Assembly: GCA_017468395.1 (NCBI GenBank)
Contig: JAFUIR010000011.1
Coordinates: 356,618-420,617 of the forward strand
Length of the DNA: 64,000 nucleotides
Source: Lachnospiraceae bacterium
GTDB lineage: Bacteria > Bacillota > Clostridia > Lachnospirales > Lachnospiraceae
Direction of reading: 5' to 3'
The notes beneath the pieces are model-generated. The model saw only the letters and a program-made list of their open reading frames with translations, had not been told where the DNA came from and did not search any database. Position 1 is the first letter of the stretch. Each line of letters starts with the position of its first letter. The position numbers were made by a program, and so were the translations under genes. Shown in pieces: positions 19,020 to 28,391 of the stretch.

Positions 19020-20741
19020 ATGAACTACAAAGAACAGTACGATTTTTGGCTTAGCAGCGACATTTTTGATCAGGGAACCAAAGAGGAACTTTTGGCAATT
19101 GCCAATGATGAAAAAGAAATAGAAGATCGTTTTTATAAGGACTTGGAGTTCGGTACAGGTGGTCTTCGCGGTGTGATTGGTGCGGGAACAAACCGTATGA
19201 ACCTTTACACAGTCAGAAAAGCGACACAGGGACTTGCCAACTACATCTTGAAACAGGGCGGCAAGGAAAAGGGTGTTGCCATTGCATATGACTCCAGAAG
19301 AATGTCTCCGGAATTTGCGGATGCAGCAGCACTTTGTCTGGCAGCAAACGGAATCAAGGCGTATGTGTTTGATGCGCTCAGACCCACACCGGAACTTTCC
19401 TTTGCACTGCGCAAATTGGGATGCATTTCCGGTATCGTGGTAACAGCAAGCCACAATCCTCCTGAGTACAACGGATATAAAGTTTACTGGGAGGACGGCG
19501 CACAGATTACCGCTCCCAAAGATAAAGAGATTATCGGCGAAGTAAATGCCATCACAGATTACAATACCGTAAAAACCATGGATAAGGCAGAGGCTGTAAG
19601 TGCCGGTCTTTACAATGTCATCGGCAAAGAAATTGACGATGCATATATGGTGGAACTGAAAAAACAGATTATCCATCCTGAAGTCATTGCAGAAGTGGCA
19701 AATGATATCAAAATCGTTTACACACCGCTGTGCGGAACCGGTAACGTACCTGTAAGACGTGTTCTGGACGAACTTGGATTTAAAAATGTATATGTAGTTC
19801 CCGAGCAGGAAAATCCTGACCCTAACTTTACAACATTGGATTATCCCAACCCCGAAGACCCTAAGGCATTTACATATGCTCTCCGTCTGGCAAAAGAAAA
19901 GGATGCGGACATCGTGCTTGCAACCGACCCCGATGCAGACCGTTTGGGCGTATACGCAAAAGATACAAAGACCGGCGAATATGTTCCTTTTACAGGAAAT
20001 ATGTCCGGTATGCTTATTGCAGAGTATATCCTCCGAGAAAAAACAAAGACAAACACTATGCCTGAAAATCCTGCTCTGGTAACAACAATTGTTACTACTA
20101 ACATGGCAGATGCCATTACCAAGGCTTATGGCATTAAAATGATTGAAGTTCTGACCGGCTTTAAATTTATCGGTGAACAGATTAAGTTGTTTGAGCAGAC
20201 CGGATGCAACAATTATGTGTTCGGTTTGGAAGAAAGTTACGGTTGTCTGGCAGGTACACACTCCAGAGACAAGGATGCCATCGTAGCAGTTATGTGTCTG
20301 TGTGAAGTGGCTGCATATTGCAAGAAAAACGGCATTACTCTTTGGGATATGATGCTGGAAATGTACGAAAAATACGGATATTATAAAGAGACTCAGTACA
20401 CAATTACTTTGAAAGGCGTTGACGGTGCAAAACAGATTGGCGAAATCATGAACAAACTGCGTACCAATCCGCCTAAGTCCTTTGGAGATTTGAAAGTTCT
20501 GCGTTTCAGAGATTATGAAACAGACAAGATTATTGATATGGAAACCGGTGCAGAAACCACAACAGGACTTCCTAAGTCCAACGTTCTGTATTTTGAACTT
20601 CCCAATAATTTCTGGTGCTGTGCCCGTCCTTCAGGAACAGAACCTAAGATTAAGTTCTACATGGGCGTAAAAGGAAGCAGTTTGGAAGATGCCGAAAAAC
20701 AGGTGGAGAAACTGACAGAAGACTTAAAAGCAGTGTTATAA
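19020..20741 (+). CDS. pgcA: phosphoglucomutase / phosphomannomutase
   Basis: The 573-residue enzyme interconverts hexose-6-phosphate and hexose-1-phosphate and can feed glucose-1-phosphate to RmlA. The active phosphoserine is Ser144 in TASHNP, the metal loop is TDPDADR (302-308), and the C-terminal phosphate-binding loop RPSGTE (536-541) is intact. This is the long alpha-PGM form common in Bacillota. The ATG follows AGGAGG, the strongest ribosome site in this operon, and a candidate promoter lies just upstream, in keeping with a central metabolic role. Confidence 0.92.
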   Translation: MNYKEQYDFWLSSDIFDQGTKEELLAIANDEKEIEDRFYKDLEFGTGGLRGVIGAGTNRMNLYTVRKATQGLANYILKQGGKEKGVAIAYDSRRMSPEFADAAALCLAANGIKAYVFDALRPTPELSFALRKLGCISGIVVTASHNPPEYNGYKVYWEDGAQITAPKDKEIIGEVNAITDYNTVKTMDKAEAVSAGLYNVIGKEIDDAYMVELKKQIIHPEVIAEVANDIKIVYTPLCGTGNVPVRRVLDELGFKNVYVVPEQENPDPNFTTLDYPNPEDPKAFTYALRLAKEKDADIVLATDPDADRLGVYAKDTKTGEYVPFTGNMSGMLIAEYILREKTKTNTMPENPALVTTIVTTNMADAITKAYGIKMIEVLTGFKFIGEQIKLFEQTGCNNYVFGLEESYGCLAGTHSRDKDAIVAVMCLCEVAAYCKKNGITLWDMMLEMYEKYGYYKETQYTITLKGVDGAKQIGEIMNKLRTNPPKSFGDLKVLRFRDYETDKIIDMETGAETTTGLPKSNVLYFELPNNFWCCARPSGTEPKIKFYMGVKGSSLEDAEKQVEKLTEDLKAVL

Positions 20742-20745
20742 ACAT

Positions 20746-22089
20746 ATGGGCAGAATCAGTGTTGCGAATTTAAAGAAAACCATATATTATCTGAAAAGAA
20801 ACGGGCTGCGGGATACATATCTCGCAGCCCTGGAACGTTTGCAGGAAAAAGATAAAAATCCATGGGTTTATCAGCCGCTTTCAGAGGCTGAGGCCGAGGC
20901 ACAGCGGCAAAAGAAATGGGCAGACGGTTTTTCTTGCAAATTCAGTATTATCGTGCCTACTTATAAGACACCAGCCGTTTTTTTGCGTGCTATGATAGAT
21001 TCTGTTTTGGAACAGACTTATCCTTTATTTGAATTGATTTTGGCGGATGCCAGCGGGGACGATAGTGTCAAAAACGAAGTGGATAAATATAGCGATGAGC
21101 GTATTGTATATCTGCCTCTTGCTGAGAATGACGGGATTTCCTCTAATACCAATGCCGGTCTGCGCATTGCTACGGGAGATTATATCGGTCTGTTGGATCA
21201 CGATGATGTACTGACTAAAGATGCACTTTATGAAATGGCTTGTGGCATTGAACGTGCGTTTTTAAATGGTTACAGCGCAGAGATTTTATACTCCGATGAG
21301 GATAAGTGCGACGAAACCGGCGAAAATTATTATGAACCCCATTTAAAAATAAAGTTTAATTTGGATTTAATTTTATCAAACAACTATTTTTGCCACTTTT
21401 TGGTTATGAAGAGCAGCCTTATGAAAAAAGTAGGTTTCCGGAAAGAATTTGACGGGGCCCAAGACTTCGACCTGGTTTTGCAAGGCATTGCACAGCTGAT
21501 GGGCAATCAAGATTGGGAAACGGGTGTTATCCATGTGCCGAAGGTGCTGTATCACTGGCGATGTCACAGCGGCTCCACGGCAGTAAATCCCCAGAGTAAA
21601 ATGTATGCCTACGAAGCGGGCGGCAGAGCCATAGAGTCCTTCCTTACAAAAGTAAAGTGGCAGGCGAAGGTGCAGCCCTTGAAGCATTTGGGATTTTATA
21701 CAGTCCGGTATGAGCCGGATGTATTTTCGGTAAGAAAAGAAGTGGGCGTTGTGGGCGGCCCTGTTTACGGCAAAGGGAATAAAATAACAGGCGCTATATA
21801 CTGCGAAGACGGTACGGAACCCTATAAAGGACTGAAAAAAGGATTTAGCGGCTATATGCACCGGGCGGTGCTTTGGCAGGAGGCCTATGCCGTTGATATC
21901 CGCAACGTAAAAGTGCGGAAAGAATTGCAGGGAATTTATGAAGAAGTAACAGGTATTTCTTATGAACGGAATTTAAGCGGTCACAAGTTGTCCGGGCAAA
22001 GTTGTGACTGGAAAAAAATCAGTCTGGATTTTGCAAAGAAAGTGCGGGAGCAGGGGTATATTATTTTGTGGGACCCCAAGCAAGAGTAA
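20746..22089 (+). CDS. GT2 glycosyltransferase
   Basis: The 447-residue protein begins 4 bases after the phosphoglucomutase stop without a clear ribosome site, which suggests translational coupling. A lysine-rich N-terminal segment leads into a GT2 domain at about residue 65 (FSIIVPTYKTP, LLDHDDVL with the DXD-type HDD, then YSDEDK). This is the layout of the first half of tandem GT2 rhamnosyltransferases. The C-terminal about 130 residues look like a shortened remnant of a second domain without its own DXD motif. It is probably cytoplasmic and acts in the glycan pathway. Confidence 0.85.
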   Translation: MGRISVANLKKTIYYLKRNGLRDTYLAALERLQEKDKNPWVYQPLSEAEAEAQRQKKWADGFSCKFSIIVPTYKTPAVFLRAMIDSVLEQTYPLFELILADASGDDSVKNEVDKYSDERIVYLPLAENDGISSNTNAGLRIATGDYIGLLDHDDVLTKDALYEMACGIERAFLNGYSAEILYSDEDKCDETGENYYEPHLKIKFNLDLILSNNYFCHFLVMKSSLMKKVGFRKEFDGAQDFDLVLQGIAQLMGNQDWETGVIHVPKVLYHWRCHSGSTAVNPQSKMYAYEAGGRAIESFLTKVKWQAKVQPLKHLGFYTVRYEPDVFSVRKEVGVVGGPVYGKGNKITGAIYCEDGTEPYKGLKKGFSGYMHRAVLWQEAYAVDIRNVKVRKELQGIYEEVTGISYERNLSGHKLSGQSCDWKKISLDFAKKVREQGYIILWDPKQE

Positions 22090-22123
22090 GTTCAAAACAA
22101 GAGTAGATCCGAAGAGGTGGCGT

Positions 22124-23095
22124 ATGAAAATAACAGTTGTTATTCCTAATTATAACGGCATAAAGTTTATGGCAGACTGCATGGATGCCCTGGCGCCTCA
22201 GGTGAACGAAGATGTGCAGGTTCTGGTAGTGGACAACGGCTCAACTGACAATAGTGTCAGTATTTTGGAGCAGTCCTATCCTTGGGCGGAAGTGATAAAA
22301 CTGGGAGAAAATACAGGTTTTTGTCACGCTGTCAATGTGGGAATCCGGCAGGCAGAGAGCCCTTATGTCATTTTATTAAACAACGATACTAAAGTTTTGC
22401 CGGGATATATAGATGCACTTTTGGACATTATGGAAAGACCGGGAAATGAGAAGGTGTTTTCTGCCAGTTCCCAAATGCTTGATATGTACCATCCCGAACT
22501 TGTGGATGATGCGGGAGACAGATATAATGCCCTTGGCTGGGCTTTTGCCCGGGGGAAAGGGAAACCGGCAGTGAAATACGATACGCCCGCTGAGATTTTT
22601 GCGGCCTGCGGCGGAGCCTCTGTTTACAGGAAAAGCGTTTTTGAAGAAATCGGCTATTTTGATGAACTTCATTTTGCCTATCTGGAAGATCTGGATATAG
22701 GATACAGGGCTAAAATTTACGGCTATAAAAATCTGTATGAACCAAGAGCGAAAGTGCTTCACGCAGGGAGCGGCTCCAGCGGTTCCAGATACAATGCTTT
22801 TAAAACCAATCTTTCCTCGGCTAACAGTGTTTATGTTATCTGGAAAAACATGCCGTGGCTTCAACGGCTTATTAACCTGCCTTTTTTGTTGCTGGGCTTT
22901 TTGGTAAAAACATTGTTCTTTGTGAAAAAAGGCATGGGCAGCCTTTATGTGAGAGGTTGCTTAAAAGGTTTTCTGCGAAGATTCCATAAGGAAGCCCGAA
23001 AGAACAAAGTACCTTTCAAATGGAAGCACTTGGGAAATTATATGGGCATCCAATGGCAGCTTTGGGTGAATTTGCTGCGCAGAATGTGGGAATAG
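22124..23095 (+). CDS. GT2 glycosyltransferase (WbbL/rhamnosyltransferase type)
   Basis: The protein has 323 residues from the ATG at 22124, which follows GAGGTGG and begins directly with the first strand of the fold (MKITVVIPNYNG); a longer frame overlapping the previous gene is not supported. The VVDNGSTDNS, LLNNDTKVLP and AYLEDLDIGYR blocks are those of the WbbL group, many of which transfer L-rhamnose. A hydrophobic C-terminal stretch (LPFLLLGFLVKTLFF) probably anchors it to the membrane surface. The rhamnose donor is inferred from the neighbouring rml genes. Confidence 0.85.
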   Translation: MKITVVIPNYNGIKFMADCMDALAPQVNEDVQVLVVDNGSTDNSVSILEQSYPWAEVIKLGENTGFCHAVNVGIRQAESPYVILLNNDTKVLPGYIDALLDIMERPGNEKVFSASSQMLDMYHPELVDDAGDRYNALGWAFARGKGKPAVKYDTPAEIFAACGGASVYRKSVFEEIGYFDELHFAYLEDLDIGYRAKIYGYKNLYEPRAKVLHAGSGSSGSRYNAFKTNLSSANSVYVIWKNMPWLQRLINLPFLLLGFLVKTLFFVKKGMGSLYVRGCLKGFLRRFHKEARKNKVPFKWKHLGNYMGIQWQLWVNLLRRMWE

Positions 23096-23122
23096 TATAA
23101 AAAGATGTTACAACTATTTGCG

Positions 23123-23151
23123 TTGTGCTTTGTGTCGTATTATTGTAAAAT
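23123..23151 (+). promoter_or_regulatory. weak candidate promoter for the sugar transferase gene
   Basis: TTGTGC (23123-23128), a 17-base spacer and TAAAAT (23146-23151) lie in the 97-base gap before the sugar transferase. The -35 box is a poor match, so this is only a candidate for an internal start of the glycan operon. Confidence 0.3.
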
Positions 23152-23192
23152 ATTCCTAGATTCAGAAACAAATTTGAAACCGGGTGGCATGT

Positions 23193-24605
23193 ATGATTAA
23201 GGATAACCAGAAAGTTTTTAACAGGTTACAGTTATTGGTGGATGCCCTTCTTACAGCGGTGTCGTATATACTGGCTTGGTATGTAAAATTTTTTATAATT
23301 GATCGCAATAATCCGGCAGAGGGTGTGGGTGTTCTTCCTTGGGAAGTATATTTCAGACTTCTTATTTTTATTGTCCCCGTTTATATGGTTTTATACTATT
23401 ATTGTAATGTATACACTCCCAAGCGCACGGTAAAGCGGCGTTTTGAAATTGCAAGCATCATAAAAGCCAATACCATTGGCGTGGTTTTGTGTATTGTGGC
23501 TTTGTACCTTATGAAGCAGATGCATATTTCCAGATGGATGTTAGTAATTTTTTACGGAATTAATGTAATTCTTACATCCCTTTCCAGAGTGGTAATCCGT
23601 AAAACTTTGGCAACTTTCCGGAAAAAAGGATTTAACCTAAAACACATTTTGCTGGTGGGCTATTCCCGTGCGGGAGAAGAATACATTGACAAAATTTTGG
23701 GAAATCCGCAGTGGGGATATGTGGTTTGCGGAGTGCTTGACGACCATGTGCCGGCGGGAACGCTGTACCGGGGAGTAAAGGTGCTGGGCAGAATTGACAA
23801 TCTGCACGTTATTTTGCCGGAAAACAAGTTGGATGAAATTGCCATCACACTTTCCCTGAAGGATTATGACAGATTGGAAGAACTTGTCGATATTTGCGAA
23901 AAGTCCGGGGTTCATACAAAGTTCATTCCGGATTATAATAGTCTGATTCCCAGCAAACCTTACACGGAAGATTTGGCAGGACTGCCTGTCATCAACATCA
24001 GGTATGTGCCCCTGACCAACACCGGCAATATTATAGTAAAAAGAGTCGTGGACATTCTGGGCTCGCTCTTCGGTATTATCATTTCTTCACCGGTAATGCT
24101 GGTTTGCGCCCTTTTGGTGAAATGTACCAGTCCGGGGCCGATTATTTTCAAGCAGGAACGGGTAGGACTACATAATAAGCCCTTTTATATGTACAAGTTC
24201 CGGAGCATGGAAATCCAAAAAGCCAGCGATGAGAAAAAAGCATGGACGGTTAAGGACGACCCCCGTGTGACAAAAGTAGGTAAAATTATGCGAAAAACCA
24301 GTTTGGACGAATTGCCCCAACTGTTTAATATACTGAAAGGGGACATGAGTCTGGTAGGTCCCAGACCGGAACGCCCCTTGTTTGTAGAGAAATTCAGAGA
24401 AGAAATTCCCAGATATATGATTAAGCACCAGGTAAGACCGGGACTTACGGGCTGGGCACAGATAAACGGTTACCGCGGCGACACCTCCATTAAAAGGAGA
24501 GTGGAATACGATTTATACTATATCGAAAACTGGAGCCTGGGACTGGATATCAAAATAATTTTCCTGACATTTTTTACGGGATTTATTAACAAGAATGCTT
24601 ATTAA
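23193..24605 (+). CDS. polyprenyl-phosphate sugar phosphotransferase (WcaJ/WbaP-type initiating enzyme)
   Basis: The protein has 470 residues from the ATG at 23193 (GGGTGG 5 bases upstream; a GTG at 23184 is less likely). Four to five N-terminal membrane helices are followed by a nucleotide-fold-like middle domain (about 150-270). Then comes the bacterial sugar transferase domain: a membrane-inserting helix, the FKQERVGLHNKPFYMYKFRSM block, LDELPQLFNILKGDMSLVGPRPE and the C-terminal RPGLTGWAQINGYRG. It transfers a sugar-1-phosphate onto undecaprenyl phosphate and so starts the lipid-linked glycan. The sugar cannot be read from sequence. Confidence 0.92.
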   Translation: MIKDNQKVFNRLQLLVDALLTAVSYILAWYVKFFIIDRNNPAEGVGVLPWEVYFRLLIFIVPVYMVLYYYCNVYTPKRTVKRRFEIASIIKANTIGVVLCIVALYLMKQMHISRWMLVIFYGINVILTSLSRVVIRKTLATFRKKGFNLKHILLVGYSRAGEEYIDKILGNPQWGYVVCGVLDDHVPAGTLYRGVKVLGRIDNLHVILPENKLDEIAITLSLKDYDRLEELVDICEKSGVHTKFIPDYNSLIPSKPYTEDLAGLPVINIRYVPLTNTGNIIVKRVVDILGSLFGIIISSPVMLVCALLVKCTSPGPIIFKQERVGLHNKPFYMYKFRSMEIQKASDEKKAWTVKDDPRVTKVGKIMRKTSLDELPQLFNILKGDMSLVGPRPERPLFVEKFREEIPRYMIKHQVRPGLTGWAQINGYRGDTSIKRRVEYDLYYIENWSLGLDIKIIFLTFFTGFINKNAY

Positions 24606-24648
24606 TTTTTAGGAAATATAAGGAAAGGCTCAGGTATTTAAAAGACGT

Positions 24649-25809
24649 ATGGCTAAAAATGCAAATCGTTTTGACCAAGGAGATGCTTTGTCAAAGCAGA
24701 CGATTGCAAAAGAGAAAAAAGCCAATGAAAATACAAAAGCAAACAGAAAAAGAAACAGCCGGGCGAAAACCATCATTTTTGCGGCAGAACTTGTTGTTTT
24801 ACTTATACTGCTGGGTGGTTTATATCTTCTGAGAGATTTCGGAGATACGGGAATTGTTAGGGTGGAATTTAAACCTGAGGATATCCAGATGAATGAGCCG
24901 GTGAAAGAAAATGAGATTATGAAGGGGTATCGCAATATTGCCCTCTTTGGTGTGGATTCCGTAAGCGGAGCACTAACCAAAAATACACGGAGCGATTCCA
25001 TAATTATTGCCTCAGTCAATCAGGATACTGGGGATGTAAAACTGGTCTCCGTATATCGCGATACTTATCTGAATTTGGGTAATGGCAAATACGCAAAATG
25101 TAACAGCGCCTATATGTACGGCGGTGCCAAACAGGCCATGACTATGCTGAACCGCAATTTGGACTTGGATATCACAGATTTTGTGACTGTGGGATTTGAG
25201 GGACTTAAGGCAACAATAGATGCACTGGGCGGTGTTTGGGTAAATGTTGAAAAAGCAGAAATTGTGCATTTAAACAATTACCAGATTACCATGGCGAAGG
25301 ACTTGGAGTGTGACTATAAAAAGGTAAAAGAGCCGGGGTATCAGTTGCTGGACGGATTGCAGGCAGTGGCTTACTGCCGGATACGATATACCAAAGGAAA
25401 TGATTTTAAACGCGCCGAACGTCAGCGGGAAGTCATAAACGCCATCGCACAGCAGGCGCAGCAGGCGGATGCCCAGACCTTAATTGATATTGCCAACAAG
25501 GTCAGCGAATCGGGAGCGGTGTATACCTCCCTTGAACTGACAGAGATTCTGGAACTGCTGAAATCTATCAGCAAATATGAGATTGTGGGAGAAACAGGAT
25601 TTCCGGCGGAAAAATATAGAGGAACGGCCAAAATGGGCTCTGACGGAGACTGCGTTCTGCCCTTGGATTTGGAGAAAAATGTAATCTTGCTTCACAATTT
25701 CCTGTTTGAAGCGCAGGACTATGAAGTATCTGATACAGTAATAGATTATTCAAAAGAAATTAGAGAGGATGTGGCTGTATATCAGCCGAATATGAAGTAT
25801 CCGAATTGA
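24649..25809 (+). CDS. LytR-CpsA-Psr (LCP) family glycan ligase
   Basis: The 386-residue protein has a lysine-rich cytoplasmic tail of about 40 residues, one membrane helix (about 44-62) and an extracellular LCP domain. That domain begins at NIALFGVDS, continues with the RSDSI and VYRDTYL segments that bind the polyprenyl pyrophosphate, and ends with YCRIRYTKGNDFKRAERQ. LCP enzymes move finished glycan from its lipid carrier onto peptidoglycan, so this is the likely last step of the locus. No strong ribosome site lies close to the ATG. A terminator-like hairpin follows. Confidence 0.92.
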   Translation: MAKNANRFDQGDALSKQTIAKEKKANENTKANRKRNSRAKTIIFAAELVVLLILLGGLYLLRDFGDTGIVRVEFKPEDIQMNEPVKENEIMKGYRNIALFGVDSVSGALTKNTRSDSIIIASVNQDTGDVKLVSVYRDTYLNLGNGKYAKCNSAYMYGGAKQAMTMLNRNLDLDITDFVTVGFEGLKATIDALGGVWVNVEKAEIVHLNNYQITMAKDLECDYKKVKEPGYQLLDGLQAVAYCRIRYTKGNDFKRAERQREVINAIAQQAQQADAQTLIDIANKVSESGAVYTSLELTEILELLKSISKYEIVGETGFPAEKYRGTAKMGSDGDCVLPLDLEKNVILLHNFLFEAQDYEVSDTVIDYSKEIREDVAVYQPNMKYPN

Positions 25810-25822
25810 TAAGAAGAAAGTC

Positions 25823-25849
25823 AAAGGGCTGTCACACAGCCCTTTTGTA
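25823..25849 (+). terminator. intrinsic terminator after the LCP gene
   Basis: AAAGGGCTGT and ACAGCCCTTT form a perfect 10-base-pair stem around a 3-base loop, ending in TTTT. The run of U is short, so some read-through into the rhamnosyltransferase-like gene is likely. Confidence 0.7.
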
Positions 25850-25876
25850 AGGCACGGATGCTGAAAGGTGGAAAAT

Positions 25877-26812
25877 ATGCACAAAATTGATGTCATTATT
25901 CCGACGTACAAGCCGGATCAATCTTTTTTTGAATTGATTGATAAATTGTGCCGGCAGACAATGGAAGTACATGAAATCATCGTCATGAACACGGAAGAAA
26001 AATATTTTGATAAACTGATGTATGAGTCCCGGATTGCCCTTAAATTCAAAGACAAAGTGAAAGTGTGCCATCTTTCCAAACTGGAATTTGACCACGGCGG
26101 AACCAGACATAAAGGCGTACAGAAATCCGAGGCGGATGTGGTGGTCATGATGACCCAGGATGCTATGCCGGCAGATGAATATTTGATTGAAAATCTGGTA
26201 AAGGCTTTGGAGGATGAAAAAATAGCGGCGGTTTATGCCAGACAACTGCCTGCAAAAGATTGCAGCGAACTGGAACAGATTGTGAGAAACTTTAATTATC
26301 CTCCCCAAAGTCATGTGCGGACCAGGGAAGATATACCGGAAAAAGGAATTAAGACCTTTTTTTGCTCCAATGTGTGTGCAGCCTACAAGCGCAAGGTGTA
26401 TAATGAATTGGGCGGTTTTATCAGACGTACCATTTTTAATGAAGATATGATATATGCGGCAGGGGCAGTGAAAGCAGGGTATGGTATTGCCTATGCAGCA
26501 GATGCGCAGGTGTATCACTCTCACAATTACACCAATATGCAACAATTCCACCGCAACTTTGATTTGGGGGTATCCCAGGCGGATCATCCCGGTATTTTTG
26601 CCAAAGTACCTTCTGTATCAGAAGGGAAAAAACTGGTAAAAACAGTGACCGGAGAACTTCGTCAAAATAAAAAATACAAAACATTGTTTGGGTTTTATGT
26701 TCAGTGTGCTTTTAAATATGCGGGTTATTTTCTTGGAAAACATTATCAGAGATTGCCCCGGAAACTGGTACTGAAATGTTCCATGAGTCCTTCCTATTGG
26801 AAGAAAGTTTAG
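25877..26812 (+). CDS. GT2 glycosyltransferase, rhamnosyltransferase-like
   Basis: The protein has 311 residues from the ATG at 25877, with AAAGGTGG correctly spaced; the GTG at 25868 is less likely. It has the GT2 start IDVIIPTYKPD, the EFDHGGTRHKG motif typical of RfbF-like rhamnosyltransferases, and TQDAMP in the position of the usual DXD. It stands alone after a weak terminator and closes the glycan locus. Rhamnose transfer is supported by family resemblance and by rmlBAC upstream, but the acceptor is unknown. Confidence 0.85.
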   Translation: MHKIDVIIPTYKPDQSFFELIDKLCRQTMEVHEIIVMNTEEKYFDKLMYESRIALKFKDKVKVCHLSKLEFDHGGTRHKGVQKSEADVVVMMTQDAMPADEYLIENLVKALEDEKIAAVYARQLPAKDCSELEQIVRNFNYPPQSHVRTREDIPEKGIKTFFCSNVCAAYKRKVYNELGGFIRRTIFNEDMIYAAGAVKAGYGIAYAADAQVYHSHNYTNMQQFHRNFDLGVSQADHPGIFAKVPSVSEGKKLVKTVTGELRQNKKYKTLFGFYVQCAFKYAGYFLGKHYQRLPRKLVLKCSMSPSYWKKV

Positions 26813-26918
26813 AAATCCATCATAGTTTCGTCACAAAAAGGACACAATTCTTATCTATACTCAGTACATAGCAACATGGAAGATGTAAGTTTGAGTACAA
26901 GAAAAGAGGTAATGTACA

Positions 26919-28316
26919 ATGTATGAAAATGAAAATCAAAATCAGAATATGAATCCAAATTTAAATCAAAATTTAGGTAATTATAGTAACTGCAACGGCA
27001 CTTACCAAACTGCGTCCACAGCGCCGCAGATGCGGATTAATCCAGCGCCTGAGCCGCCAAAGAAAAAGGGCGGGGCAGGAAAATATTTCAGGAAACTTCT
27101 TGCCAGCATCAGTTTCGGACTTTGTTTCGGATTGTTTGCGGGACTTGGACTTTATGCGGTAAATGAAAGTACAAATTTGTTTTCCGGTTTTGGCGAAAGC
27201 GTGGACAAGAACGAAGTGAAACAGATTGTGCAGGAAGTAATCGGAAAAACATCTTTTGCCGGAAATACTTCCGGTGAAGAAGTGTCTGTTTCCGGTATTC
27301 CTTTGACACAAAATATAACAGCGGTAACTACCGATGTATCGGAAGTGGTAGGAGAAGTGATGCCTGCCATGGTTTCCATTATTAATAATTATGTTGAAAA
27401 ATATTCTTATTTCGGTCAGGTAGTGGAAAGAGAAGGCAGCGGTTCCGGTTCCGGTATTATTGTGGGAGAAAACGATACGGAGCTTCTTATTGCCACCAAT
27501 TATCATGTGGTAGACAGTGCCGTGAAACTGACGGTAAACTTTACCGATGGAAGCAACGCAGAAGCGGTGGTGAAAGGCACGGATGCTGACATGGATTTGG
27601 CTGTAATTGCCATTCCTTTAAATTCTCTGTCAGAGGAAACCAAAGAGGCTATTGCCATTGCAAGGCTTGGGGATTCCGACAGTTTGAAACTGGGCGAGCC
27701 CGTAATTGCCATCGGTAATGCACTTGGTATCGGTCAGTCCGTATCCGGCGGATATGTCAGCGCTTTGAACAGAGAGGTTACCATGGAAGATGGTTCCACA
27801 GGTACGTTTATCCAGACGGATGCAGCTATCAATCAGGGGAATTCCGGCGGTGCTTTGCTGAATATTAACGGTGAGGTTATCGGAATTAACTCCAGTAAAA
27901 TCGGTGGTGAACTGGTAGAGGGTATGGGATTTGCAATTCCTATTTCCGCAGCGCAGCCTATTTTGGAGGAACTGATGCTGAAAGAAACCAGATCGGAAGT
28001 GCCCTCCGGCCAGAGAGGCTATATCGGAATCAGTTTACAGACCGTAACCCAGGATGATGCTACAAGATACGGAATGCCCAGAGGTATTTATGTGTATGAA
28101 GTATTTCCTGATTCGGGAGCCAGCAAGGCAGGGCTTTTGCGAGGCGATATCATCACGAAATTCGATGGTACCAGAATCAAATCCAACGATGAATTGCAGG
28201 AACTTCTGGAATATTACAGTGTTGGTGAAACAGTAGAAATTACCATTATGAGAAGTCAGTTTGGCTCCTATGAGGAAATGACATTGTCATTGACTTTGGG
28301 ACAAAGACCACAATAA
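26919..28316 (+). CDS. HtrA/DegP-like membrane-anchored serine protease with PDZ domain
   Basis: The 465-residue protein has an Asn/Gln-rich cytoplasmic N-terminus, one membrane helix (about 55-78), and an extracellular trypsin-like domain with the catalytic triad His196 (NYHVVD), Asp226 (DMDLAVI) and Ser309 (GNSGGAL). A single PDZ domain (about 370-460) follows. HtrA proteases degrade or refold damaged exported proteins. The ATG has AGAGG further upstream than usual. A good terminator separates it from clpX. A TATACT box occurs at 26856-26861, but I see no matching -35. Confidence 0.92.
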   Translation: MYENENQNQNMNPNLNQNLGNYSNCNGTYQTASTAPQMRINPAPEPPKKKGGAGKYFRKLLASISFGLCFGLFAGLGLYAVNESTNLFSGFGESVDKNEVKQIVQEVIGKTSFAGNTSGEEVSVSGIPLTQNITAVTTDVSEVVGEVMPAMVSIINNYVEKYSYFGQVVEREGSGSGSGIIVGENDTELLIATNYHVVDSAVKLTVNFTDGSNAEAVVKGTDADMDLAVIAIPLNSLSEETKEAIAIARLGDSDSLKLGEPVIAIGNALGIGQSVSGGYVSALNREVTMEDGSTGTFIQTDAAINQGNSGGALLNINGEVIGINSSKIGGELVEGMGFAIPISAAQPILEELMLKETRSEVPSGQRGYIGISLQTVTQDDATRYGMPRGIYVYEVFPDSGASKAGLLRGDIITKFDGTRIKSNDELQELLEYYSVGETVEITIMRSQFGSYEEMTLSLTLGQRPQ

Positions 28317-28337
28317 ACAAAAAGGAAAACGACTATA

Positions 28338-28368
28338 ATCCCCGCCGAATTATTTCGGCAGGGATTTT
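28338..28368 (+). terminator. intrinsic terminator between htrA-like gene and clpX
   Basis: ATCCCcGCCGAA and TTCGGCaGGGAT pair around a short loop (one mismatch), followed by TTTT. Confidence 0.75.
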
Positions 28369-28391
28369 GGCGTGGTAGAAAGGAAATTATC

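Noticed and set aside
22004-22123. Upstream extension of the WbbL-like GT2
   Set aside because: It overlaps the previous gene out of frame and lacks a ribosome site. The fold begins at the ATG at 22124.
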